Origin: Candidatus Cloacimonadota bacterium
GTDB lineage: Bacteria; Cloacimonadota; Cloacimonadia; Cloacimonadales; Cloacimonadaceae
Assembly (NCBI GenBank): GCA_028683635.1
Contig: JAQUHL010000087.1
Coordinates: 1-7,388, forward strand
DNA length: 7,388 nt
Reading direction: 5' to 3'
A model generated the notes under the pieces. It ran no database searches. It saw only the letters and a list, made by a program, of their open reading frames with translations, and had not been told where the DNA came from. Positions 1 through 5,789 of this stretch are shown piece after piece. Each line of letters starts with the position of its first letter. Position 1 is the first letter of the stretch. A program made the translations under genes and the position numbers.

Positions 1-302
1 TTCTGTGTGCACATCCAGGTATAGACGGAACCACCCTCAGGATGTTTTACGAAGTCCCCTGTCTGATGGCTTGATCCCGGCTCCCAGGTGGCTACATTGA
101 CAGGATTGGTTTTACTCAGATCCAGATCGGCAGTCTGCAGGAAATGACTATCCAGATACTGGCCCCGGATGTTGTTCAGATGTACAATCGAATTAATTTG
201 GTATGGGTTGTTCAAAGATCCTGCTCCTCCTCCAAACTGGGCATTGAGCCGGATCATGATTAATGTTAGCACGAGAAGCAATACAAGCTTTTTTATGTTC
301 AT
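1..302 (-). CDS. Secreted surface protein with GLUG-type N-terminal region (partial, C-terminus beyond left edge)
   Basis: The first 100 codons are visible and the frame is still open at base 1. Residues 1-21 form a clear signal peptide: a Lys-rich start, a Leu/Val/Ile core and a cleavage-like NA-Q end. A Gly-rich start (GGGAGS) follows, then NPYQI at 32-36 and a stretch containing HFLQTADLDLS at 53-63. This is the pattern seen just before GLUG-type repeats in large secreted proteins of FCB bacteria. Residues 71-98 then have W73, GDFV at 82-85 and YTWMC at 94-98, loosely recalling the W...GD-V...Y layout of CBM5/12-like carbohydrate-binding modules; that comparison is inference. The start lies 4 bases after the stop of the CAP-domain gene, so it is probably the third gene of the same transcript. 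Its ribosome site is weak (AGGA, 12 bases away), so coupling to the upstream gene is likely. It is probably cell-surface or secreted; exact function unknown. Confidence 0.75.
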   Translation of the reverse strand, partial: MNIKKLVLLLVLTLIMIRLNAQFGGGAGSLNNPYQINSIVHLNNIRGQYLDSHFLQTADLDLSKTNPVNVATWEPGSSHQTGDFVKHPEGGSVYTWMCTQ

Positions 303-306
303 TTTC

Positions 307-1128
307 TTATTTGATCCTGATTTTATAACCTTCGGAGTAATAGGATTCACCTCTGCCAAAACAGATTTGATACAATCCGGGACCCTGGCGGAAGGTCAGC
401 CTGAGTTTGAAAGCATCAAAGGAGAGCCATTCTATGGAAAGAGGCTCGTAGCCGAGCGTGTAGTGTGTCTCACTGAGATCGAACCTCGCCTTGGAATCAG
501 GGTATTCGAGAACAGCTTTCAACTCAACCCGGGGAAAATCTGCCATAAGGGTATAAGTAATCTCCAATGGGGTGTCTGTGTTCCACTCCAGCGGGTGCTT
601 TTCTTTGGACAAAACCAGAGGAGTTGCAAAGTTCTGGGTGGCATAAACGTCCTTTCCTTCGATAACAACACCCACTCCCAGATGGGTAAAAGCTTCTGTA
701 AGGATATTCTCCCTGTGCCCGGGTGAATTCATCCAACCATCAACAATGTTTGAAGCCACTAAATGGGAATCCAACCCTGTAGTATGAGCAAGGTTCTCTC
801 CAATGCTGGAATACAGGAGATCGGAATACCGCTTCTTAGCCCGATCCGACACTTCATCTCCAAATACATCCCTGTGTTCAAAGAACTTATATTTCAACAT
901 GTTACCACTATGGTAACGGGCCAGTTCGTCCAGGCCTTTCTCAGGTTTCAAAGCCTTTAAGCCATGCCTTTGGCGCTCAATATTGGTCAGATCAAAAATC
1001 TCTTTTTCGATGCTGTTGTCTTCCACTGCCTGTACAGCACAGGAGAAGAAACTGAAGAGCAAGATACACGAGATTAGCTGTAAAATCCTTAGCCCGCATT
1101 TTCCGTTAAAATGCCACACGGTGTCCAT
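307..1128 (-). CDS. Secreted CAP (SCP/PR-1, YkwD-like) domain protein with uncharacterised C-terminal domain
   Basis: A 273-residue exported protein. Residues 1-34 are a signal peptide with basic residues K10 and R14, a hydrophobic core and a VQA cleavage site; Cys30 is not in a convincing lipobox. Residues ~40-170 are a bacterial CAP domain. The hallmarks are NIERQRHG (49-56), LARYHSGNM (69-77), FEHRD (83-87), GENLA (110-114), DGWMNSPGHRENIL (130-143), HLGVGV (149-154) and YATQNF (162-167). The usual cavity residues H73, E84, E111 and H138 are present. Residues ~172-273 look beta-rich and match no family I can name. Bacterial CAP proteins are secreted and their biochemical activity is mostly unknown, so no enzyme function is claimed. 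The start has a good ribosome site (AAAGGGGG). The gene sits 12 bases after the DUF5683 gene and 4 bases before the surface-protein gene, pointing to joint expression. Confidence 0.92.
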   Translation of the reverse strand: MDTVWHFNGKCGLRILQLISCILLFSFFSCAVQAVEDNSIEKEIFDLTNIERQRHGLKALKPEKGLDELARYHSGNMLKYKFFEHRDVFGDEVSDRAKKRYSDLLYSSIGENLAHTTGLDSHLVASNIVDGWMNSPGHRENILTEAFTHLGVGVVIEGKDVYATQNFATPLVLSKEKHPLEWNTDTPLEITYTLMADFPRVELKAVLEYPDSKARFDLSETHYTLGYEPLSIEWLSFDAFKLRLTFRQGPGLYQICFGRGESYYSEGYKIRIK

Positions 1129-1132
1129 CCAT

Positions 1133-1140
1133 CCCCCTTT
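1133..1140 (-). promoter_or_regulatory. Ribosome binding site of the CAP-domain gene
   Basis: On the minus strand AAAGGGGG begins directly after the stop of the DUF5683 gene and places its AAAGG core 7 bases before the ATG at 1128. It fixes that ATG as the start over the out-of-frame ATG at 1132 and the in-frame GTG at 1119. Confidence 0.65.
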
Positions 1141-1593
1141 TTACCAGTGATATTCCAGTATCATAGTTTTATCTTCAAACTTGAGCCGTACATCGCTTTT
1201 CCGCTTTTCGAAATCATATAAATGGGCATCCACAAAGGCATCAGAGGCCGCCAGGACGGCAGTTATTGCCATCCACCAATAATCGTTCCGAAGTTTCTCA
1301 TAACTGCTTTGTTTTTTGTCAAGATAGCTTTCTTTCAGCAGTAAGTTACTTTCCCGGGCAGCTTTTTTGCTGTACTTATCCCGTTGTGAATCATGGTAAA
1401 AGGCGTTACCAATAAGATATGCCTGTACCCCGATCACCACACCAGCTTTGAGATATTTCTGGTTATACACCTGTCCGCCTCCGGGGAGGATGGAATAGGC
1501 CATGGCCTTGAGTGGACGCTTGGAATCCTCTTCTGCTCCAAGTCCGCACACCAACAATAGCATAACCAGGAGCCAGAACACTGTCGTTTTCAT
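1141..1593 (-). CDS. DUF5683 family membrane-associated protein
   Basis: A 150-residue protein with the diagnostic layout of DUF5683. Residues 1-20 are a signal peptide or first membrane segment. Then come RPLKAMAYS (26-34), LPGGGQVYN (36-44) and KYLKAG (46-51), and near the end DAFVDAHLYDF (118-128). Two hydrophobic stretches (~50-66 and ~105-121) could span or dip into a membrane. Between them is a charged segment (68-104) rich in Lys, Ser and Glu that is probably helical. The family is common in FCB bacteria and has no established biochemical role; an envelope location is inferred from the signal peptide and membrane segments. It is the first gene of the minus-strand cluster and ends 12 bases before the CAP-domain gene. 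The start is well supported by AAGGTGG just upstream. Bacteroidota members are often somewhat longer, so this is a compact version. Confidence 0.85.
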   Translation of the reverse strand: MKTTVFWLLVMLLLVCGLGAEEDSKRPLKAMAYSILPGGGQVYNQKYLKAGVVIGVQAYLIGNAFYHDSQRDKYSKKAARESNLLLKESYLDKKQSSYEKLRNDYWWMAITAVLAASDAFVDAHLYDFEKRKSDVRLKFEDKTMILEYHW

Positions 1594-1596
1594 AAA

Positions 1597-1603
1597 CCAC
1601 CTT
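1597..1603 (-). promoter_or_regulatory. Ribosome binding site of the DUF5683 gene
   Basis: AAGGTGG on the minus strand, with its AAGG core 6 bases from the ATG at 1593. It is a strong match to the Shine-Dalgarno consensus and shows that this organism uses such sites. Confidence 0.7.
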
Positions 1604-1618
1604 ATTGAAGATTGGGCT

Positions 1619-1648
1619 ATGGTTTTTGTGGATCGGGTAATCTGTCAA
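1619..1648 (-). promoter_or_regulatory. Candidate promoter of the minus-strand envelope cluster
   Basis: A perfect TTGACA -35 hexamer lies at 1648-1643 on the minus strand, 49 bases before the DUF5683 start codon. The best -10 at allowed spacing is poor: AACCAT at 1624-1619 with an 18-base spacer, matching the consensus at only 3 of 6 positions. The position is right for a promoter driving the three minus-strand genes, but the weak -10 makes this tentative. Confidence 0.3.
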
Positions 1649-1751
1649 ATGCTTTTTCGGTATATACTCTTAGGTGAAGATTTGGCTTGACCGATTCTAT
1701 GCTCCTTTTTCATTTGAGATTTGTGATCGTTTTTTCATTTTAATACTAAAT

Positions 1752-1862
1752 ATGGTCAATGCTCACCAGGGAAAGATCCAAGTGAAAAGCGAACCTGGAA
1801 AGGGAACCAGTTTTACCTACATCTTTCCACATTATAAGGAAAGCACGGAATATGAAGCATGA
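1752..1862 (+). pseudogene. C-terminal remnant of a sensor histidine kinase (HATPase tail)
   Basis: About 36 codons match the very end of a histidine kinase ATP-binding domain: MVNAHQGKIQVKSEPGKG followed by TSFTYIFP. This corresponds to the common pattern of a helix with a His-Gly/Gln-Gly turn, then a V-S-x-P-G-K-G-T-x-F strand pair closing the HATPase fold. Nothing upstream belongs to a kinase. I translated 1594-1751 in all three plus-strand frames and found no H-box, N-box or G1-box, so this is not a simple frameshift. The frame opens further upstream (from 1674) into non-homologous sequence with no ribosome site, so translation is doubtful. The stop codon overlaps the first 11 bases of hflX and the hflX ribosome site lies inside the remnant. 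That suggests an intact kinase gene once preceded hflX in an operon and was later lost by deletion or rearrangement. Confidence 0.7.
1836..1840 (+). promoter_or_regulatory. Ribosome binding site of hflX
   Basis: AAGGA lies 11 bases before the hflX ATG at 1852, inside the coding frame of the kinase remnant. The spacing is a little long but acceptable. It may explain why the remnant sequence has been kept. Confidence 0.5.
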
Positions 1863-3174
1863 ATATGATGAATTAGACTTTTTAGAACATGAATTGGAAG
1901 ATTGGGAAGAGCTGGAAAAACCGGTTAATACGGCCTTTCTTGCTGCCTTGGTGCGCCAGGGAGAATCTCCTCAGGAGGCTCAAGCCAGCCTCTCCGAACT
2001 GGAACGCCTGGCCGATACTGCAGGTATCACAGTGTTGGGATCATATACCCAAAAGCGTAATAACCCGGAGCGGGGAAGCTTTTTTGGTAAGGGATTTCTG
2101 GAAGAAATGCAGACCAAAATGCTCAAAGCTGGTGCTGAACTATTGGTTGTCAATGAAGAGCTTAGCCCCATCCAAGCCAGAAACATCGACCAAAAAAACA
2201 AAATCACTGTCGTTGACCGCACGGAACTTATCCTCAGCATCTTCCACAACCATGCCAAGACCCGGGAAGCCAAGTTTCAGATCAAACTTGCCGAACTCGA
2301 ATATCAGTTGCCTCGTCTGCGAAGGCTTTGGGGGCATTTTGATAAAGAAAGAGGTTCGGTTCGCAGCGTGGGCGGAGCCGCCACCAGAGGCATGGGAGAA
2401 AAGCAGATAGAGATAGATAAGCGCTTGATCCGCAATCAAATCCGCCGCTGTAAAAAAGCTCTCAATGAAATCATGCATCAAAAAGAAACTCAAAGGAAAC
2501 AGCGGGAAAACACCAAAAAAATCTGTCTGGTTGGTTATACCAACGCTGGAAAATCCACTCTCTTCAATGCTTTAACCAATGCCGGTGTCCTGGTGGAAGA
2601 TAAACTCTTTGCAACTCTGGATTCCACCTCCCGCCAGTTAAAGCTTGAAACTGGCAGCCCGATCGTGATTTCGGACACCGTGGGATTTATTTCAAACCTG
2701 CCTCATCATCTGGTAGCATCCTTCCGAGCCACTCTGATGGAAGTGAAAGATGCCAACCTCCTTTTGCATATTGTAGATGCCTCCGATGAACGCTACGAGT
2801 ACTATATCTCCCAGGTGCAGAAAGTCCTCGAAGAGATCGAAGCCAGCCATATCCCTCAACTTATCGTACTGAACAAGATAGACCGCTTGGAACAAAGTTT
2901 CCGCGTCCTGATTGGCAGACGCTATGAATATAGTGTAATGATCTCTGCCCTACAGCAGGATAACATTGGAACCCTACTCGAAAGGATCGATCGCCTGCTC
3001 TTCCAGAGCGGCATCAGGAAAATCCTTCTACCATACGATAAAGGCAGCATCAAATCCCGTCTGCACGAGATTGGCAGCATCAAAAAGGAAGAATACCGGG
3101 AAAATGGTATCTATCTTGAAGTTTCTATTGACGAAGAACACAGCTACCTGATCCGTGATTACGAAATCGTATAA
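1852..3174 (+). CDS. hflX: HflX family ribosome-splitting GTPase
   Basis: A 440-residue HflX GTPase. Known members bind the 50S subunit, split 70S ribosomes under stress and help recycle stalled ribosomes in the cytoplasm. The N-terminal nucleotide-binding domain spans ~28-125 and includes GSYTQKRNNPERGSFFGKG (63-81). A basic helical linker (~135-220) carries RGMGEKQIEIDKR (179-191), the family's Gly-rich segment. The G domain has G1 GYTNAGKST (228-236), G2 around T255 (FATLDSTSR), G3 DTVGF (275-279), G4 NKID (341-344) and G5 SAL (365-367). The last ~50 residues are the usual HflX C-terminal domain. An acidic leader precedes the conserved part: 11 of the first 22 residues are Asp or Glu. The start overlaps the kinase remnant, and the stop lies 24 bases before znuA with no visible terminator, so hflX may be cotranscribed with the zinc transporter. 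Confidence 0.96.
   Translation: MKHEYDELDFLEHELEDWEELEKPVNTAFLAALVRQGESPQEAQASLSELERLADTAGITVLGSYTQKRNNPERGSFFGKGFLEEMQTKMLKAGAELLVVNEELSPIQARNIDQKNKITVVDRTELILSIFHNHAKTREAKFQIKLAELEYQLPRLRRLWGHFDKERGSVRSVGGAATRGMGEKQIEIDKRLIRNQIRRCKKALNEIMHQKETQRKQRENTKKICLVGYTNAGKSTLFNALTNAGVLVEDKLFATLDSTSRQLKLETGSPIVISDTVGFISNLPHHLVASFRATLMEVKDANLLLHIVDASDERYEYYISQVQKVLEEIEASHIPQLIVLNKIDRLEQSFRVLIGRRYEYSVMISALQQDNIGTLLERIDRLLFQSGIRKILLPYDKGSIKSRLHEIGSIKKEEYRENGIYLEVSIDEEHSYLIRDYEIV
3160..3171 (+). promoter_or_regulatory. Short inverted repeat upstream of znuA (possible operator)
   Basis: TACGA-AA-TCGTA forms a 12-base interrupted palindrome over the last four sense codons of hflX, 27 bases before the znuA start codon. 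Zinc importers are commonly controlled by Zur-type repressors that bind AT-rich palindromes near the promoter, so the location is suggestive. However, the arms are only five bases, the site encodes Tyr-Glu-Ile-Val, and no promoter is obvious around it. It may be chance. Confidence 0.2.
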
Positions 3175-3188
3175 AAAGAATATATCCT

Positions 3189-3192
3189 GAGG
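3189..3192 (+). promoter_or_regulatory. Ribosome binding site of znuA
   Basis: GAGG lies 6 bases before the ATG at 3199. It confirms that start, which begins exactly with the lipoprotein signal peptide. Confidence 0.5.
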
Positions 3193-3198
3193 TTTAAT

Positions 3199-4146
3199 AT
3201 GAAAAAGATCCCTGTTATCCTCATCGGCCTGCTTGTGCTCTGCCTGGTCGCCACTTCCTGCAGGAAGAAAGCTGCACCCCTGAACAAGCTGATTATAACT
3301 ACCATCTATCCCTATGAACTGCTTGTTAAACAATTGGTTGGTGATGCTATTGAAGTACGCTGCCTGGTTCCTCCCAATTCTTCCCCCCACACCTGGTCTC
3401 CCAACCCTGCTGATCTAAAAGACCTGGAAGATGCCGGAGTAATCATAGCCAATGGTTTGGGTTTGGAAACTCACCTGATGAAAAGCCTGACAGTTCACAA
3501 AGGCAAACTGATCGAGATATCCTCCCTGATCGATATTGAAAACCAGATACAACATGACGCTGAGAAAGAGGCAGAACCTCAGGATGAACCACACCAACCC
3601 ACTCCCCATCCTGCCGATGAACATCATCATGAAGGCATGAATCCCCATATCTGGCTATCACCCGATTTTTTGATGCTGATGACCACAAGCCTTTCCGATC
3701 TACTTTTGGAAAAGTATCCTGAATTCAGATCTCAGATAACAGCAAATACTCAAATCATGATCCGGGAATTGCAGCTTGCCCATGCTCAGATCAAAGCAGA
3801 AGTACAAGGCTTCCCAAGCCCGGCTCTGATCACCTATCACAATAGCTTTAGTTACTTTGCAGATGAGTTTGGCATCGAAGTAATCGGATCAATCCAGACA
3901 TCACCCGGACAAGAACCAACCCTCAAAGAACTGAGCATGCTCAGCGCAAAAATCAGAGAATACCAGTTGAAAGCCATAACCACAGAACCTCAGATGAATC
4001 CCAAACCTGCTGAAGAATTGGCCAAGAGACTCAATCTCGTCGTTATCCAACTCGATCCCTTGGGCACCAGCCTACCAATCAAAACGATTTCTGAATTGTT
4101 AATCAAAAACTGGGAGATAATGAAGCCCACCTTTACCAATGATTGA
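3199..4146 (+). CDS. znuA: Zinc (or manganese) ABC transporter substrate-binding lipoprotein, ZnuA/TroA type
   Basis: A 315-residue metal-capturing protein of the cluster A-I (TroA/ZnuA) family. Residues 1-20 are a lipoprotein signal with lipobox ATSC and Cys21 as the probable lipidated residue, so it should be membrane-anchored outside the inner membrane. The four expected metal ligands are present: H64 (PHTWSPNP), H150 (NPHIWLSP), H214 (ITYHNSF) and D286 (QLDPLG). Between the first two is a loop (~118-146) rich in His and acidic residues: H119, H132, H137 and H142-H144. Such loops are typical of zinc-specific members, so zinc is preferred over manganese, but specificity cannot be settled from sequence alone. 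The stop codon overlaps the ATPase gene by 8 bases, implying coupled translation. The 24-base gap to hflX leaves little room for a separate promoter, unless it lies inside hflX. Confidence 0.93.
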   Translation: MKKIPVILIGLLVLCLVATSCRKKAAPLNKLIITTIYPYELLVKQLVGDAIEVRCLVPPNSSPHTWSPNPADLKDLEDAGVIIANGLGLETHLMKSLTVHKGKLIEISSLIDIENQIQHDAEKEAEPQDEPHQPTPHPADEHHHEGMNPHIWLSPDFLMLMTTSLSDLLLEKYPEFRSQITANTQIMIRELQLAHAQIKAEVQGFPSPALITYHNSFSYFADEFGIEVIGSIQTSPGQEPTLKELSMLSAKIREYQLKAITTEPQMNPKPAEELAKRLNLVVIQLDPLGTSLPIKTISELLIKNWEIMKPTFTND

Positions 4147-4867
4147 ATTCAAAAACCTCAGCTACAGTATAGACAGTACTGCCATCCTGAAAGATATAGA
4201 TTTCCGGATTGCGGATAACGAGTTTGTGGCAATTATTGGACCCAACGGAGCTGGCAAATCCACCCTGATCAAGCTGCTGCTCGCTTTGTTAGAACCCAGT
4301 AGCGGAGAAATCCTGATCGATGCAATCCCCAACCATAAGTGGCTGAAAATGAACAGCATCGGTTATTTACCCCAAAAGGAAATCTACGACCGCCATTTTC
4401 CAGCCACAGCCCTGGATATCGTGCTGATGGGGCTGGCGGCCTCCCTTCCCTTGGGAAAGAGGTTCAGGCAAGCTCATAGAAATATTGCTGAAGCAGCTTT
4501 GGAACAATGCGGAGTTCTCAAGCACCGCAATTCTTTGATCGGCACTCTTTCCGGCGGAGAATTCCAAAGAGTACTTTTGGCCAGGGCCATAGTTTCTGGC
4601 AGCCACTATTTAATCCTCGATGAACCCGAAGCAGGTATAGATCAGAAAGGAGTGGAGGGATTCTTCACCATCCTCAAGGATCTCCACGTTGCCGGGAAGA
4701 CGATTATCACGATATCTCATGATCTGCATACCCTTAGCAAATACTGCAGCTTTCTGGTGTGTCTGAATGTTACCCTGCATTGCCATTCTAAAACCGAACT
4801 GCTGAATTCGGAAGTTATCCACAAGACCTTCGGTGATACTATCCAGCTTGTGGACAAGCACTACTAA
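4139..4867 (+). CDS. znuC: Zinc-type ABC transporter ATP-binding protein
   Basis: A 242-residue ATPase subunit that powers metal uptake from the cytoplasmic face of the inner membrane. All core ABC elements are intact: Walker A GPNGAGKST (34-42), Q-loop Gln79 in YLPQK, signature LSGGE (137-141), Walker B LILDEP (158-163) with catalytic E162, D-loop AGID (165-168) and switch H194 in ISHDLH. The C-terminal stretch CLNVTLHCHSKTELLNSEVI (208-227) resembles the end of ZnuC/MntB-type ATPases, supporting a metal-cation substrate over other ABC importers. The start overlaps the end of znuA by 8 bases and has no strong ribosome site, so it probably depends on reinitiation after znuA. It ends 2 bases before the permease gene. 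No missing or altered catalytic residues were seen. Confidence 0.93.
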   Translation: MIEFKNLSYSIDSTAILKDIDFRIADNEFVAIIGPNGAGKSTLIKLLLALLEPSSGEILIDAIPNHKWLKMNSIGYLPQKEIYDRHFPATALDIVLMGLAASLPLGKRFRQAHRNIAEAALEQCGVLKHRNSLIGTLSGGEFQRVLLARAIVSGSHYLILDEPEAGIDQKGVEGFFTILKDLHVAGKTIITISHDLHTLSKYCSFLVCLNVTLHCHSKTELLNSEVIHKTFGDTIQLVDKHY

Positions 4868-4869
4868 AT

Positions 4870-5655
4870 ATGATCTATAGCTTTGTCATCTTTGCCCTCA
4901 GTGGAGCTATCCTTTCCGGAATCTGCCTGGCGTTGTTTTCTCCTTTCGTGACCCTCAGGAAGATTTCCTATATGGGTGAAGCATTATCCCACATAGCCTT
5001 TGCAGGAATAGCTCTGGCAATTCTTAGCGGACTGAATCTGCAAATAACCACCACAATTTTCGTGGTTTTTATCTCGCTCATGATCGGGATCCTCTCCCGG
5101 AAGTTCAAACTCGAAGAAGCCAATACCATCACCATCTTTCTATCCGTTTCGATGGCTTTGGGAATCACGCTAATCTCCATAAAACGTAGCTATGTTTTCG
5201 ATCTTTCCAGCTACCTTTTTGGTAATGTTCTGTTTATCAGTAAAGGGGATCTGATCTCACTTTCCATCCTGATGTTCTTGAATGCGGGGTTTATCTGGTT
5301 GTTTTTCAAGGAATTGTTTTACCTCACCTACAATCAGGAAATCGCCCGTGTTTACAGGATCAAGACAGATCTGGCAAACTACCTTTTCCTGATCCTCCTG
5401 GCTGTAAATATCGTTATCAACCTTAAAATTACCGGTATCATCCTCGTTACCGCACAGCTCATATTGCCCGCAACGATAGCCTTCCGAATCAATAAAAGAT
5501 TAATCCCCGCCATTATCATTAGTATCCTGACGGCAGTACTCTCTGCTGCAGGCGGTTTCTATCTTTCTTGGATATTCAATGTCCCTACCGGGGCAGCAAT
5601 CGTACTTTTCGAATTTGTTCTGTATCTCCTGTCCCTGTTACTCTTCAAGTCTTAG
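4870..5655 (+). CDS. znuB: Zinc-type ABC transporter permease, ABC-3 family
   Basis: A 261-residue integral membrane protein with roughly seven to eight hydrophobic segments, forming the metal channel of the transporter, probably as a homodimer. Family landmarks are ISYMGEALSHIAFAGIALA (32-50), the short acidic/basic loop SRKFKLEEAN (76-85), SYLFGN (114-119), the coupling-helix region around NQEIARVYRIK (155-165), LKITGIILVTAQLILPAT (185-202) and IFNVPTGAAIVL (235-246) near the C-terminus. It has the normal length for ABC-3 permeases. It begins 2 bases after the ATPase gene without a strong ribosome site, consistent with translational coupling, and closes the transporter operon. No rho-independent terminator is visible after the stop. 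Confidence 0.93.
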   Translation: MIYSFVIFALSGAILSGICLALFSPFVTLRKISYMGEALSHIAFAGIALAILSGLNLQITTTIFVVFISLMIGILSRKFKLEEANTITIFLSVSMALGITLISIKRSYVFDLSSYLFGNVLFISKGDLISLSILMFLNAGFIWLFFKELFYLTYNQEIARVYRIKTDLANYLFLILLAVNIVINLKITGIILVTAQLILPATIAFRINKRLIPAIIISILTAVLSAAGGFYLSWIFNVPTGAAIVLFEFVLYLLSLLLFKS

Positions 5656-5777
5656 TTGGTCATAGCACTTCCTGGAATGGGAAAAAGCTTGACGGATACT
5701 GCAAACTCAAAAAGGAGTTCGGGCATTCAGTAAGTTCTTTATTACTGATTTCAACCCTAATAATAAGATTTTTTACT

Positions 5778-5782
5778 AAGGA
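5778..5782 (+). promoter_or_regulatory. Ribosome binding site that sets a TTG start for the GT2 gene
   Basis: AAGGA lies 7 bases before TTG at 5790. No ATG or GTG in this frame fits: the only upstream ATG, at 5568, is deep inside znuB. This site and the conserved N-terminus of the enzyme agree on TTG 5790; the in-frame TTG at 5784 is too close to AAGGA. Confidence 0.65.
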
Positions 5783-5789
5783 TTTGGAC

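Noticed and set aside
169..726. Long plus-strand open frame opposite the CAP gene
   Set aside because: It is antisense to a well-supported CAP-domain gene and the surface-protein gene, with no recognisable domain or ribosome site.
1663..1668. TATACT as a plus-strand -10 element for hflX
   Set aside because: A good -10 match, but no -35 or extended -10 motif at suitable spacing, so it is not claimed as a promoter.
1645..1713. Short minus-strand frame of 22 codons in the divergent gap
   Set aside because: No ribosome site precedes its ATG, it overlaps the TTGACA promoter element, and it resembles nothing known.
3043..3084. Twelve-base direct repeat GGCAGCATCAAA at 3043 and 3073
   Set aside because: Both copies encode Gly-Ser-Ile-Lys within the conserved HflX C-terminal domain; ordinary codon reuse explains it.
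5689..5694. TTGACG as a -35 element for the GT2 gene
   Set aside because: No reasonable -10 hexamer occurs 16-18 bases downstream.
5704..5719. AACTC/GAGTT hairpin after znuB as a terminator
   Set aside because: The stem is only five AT-rich pairs and no T-run follows.
5568..5789. Upstream part of the open GT2 frame starting at ATG 5568
   Set aside because: It overlaps the end of znuB in another frame, shows no family similarity, and has no ribosome site. The conserved enzyme begins at TTG 5790.
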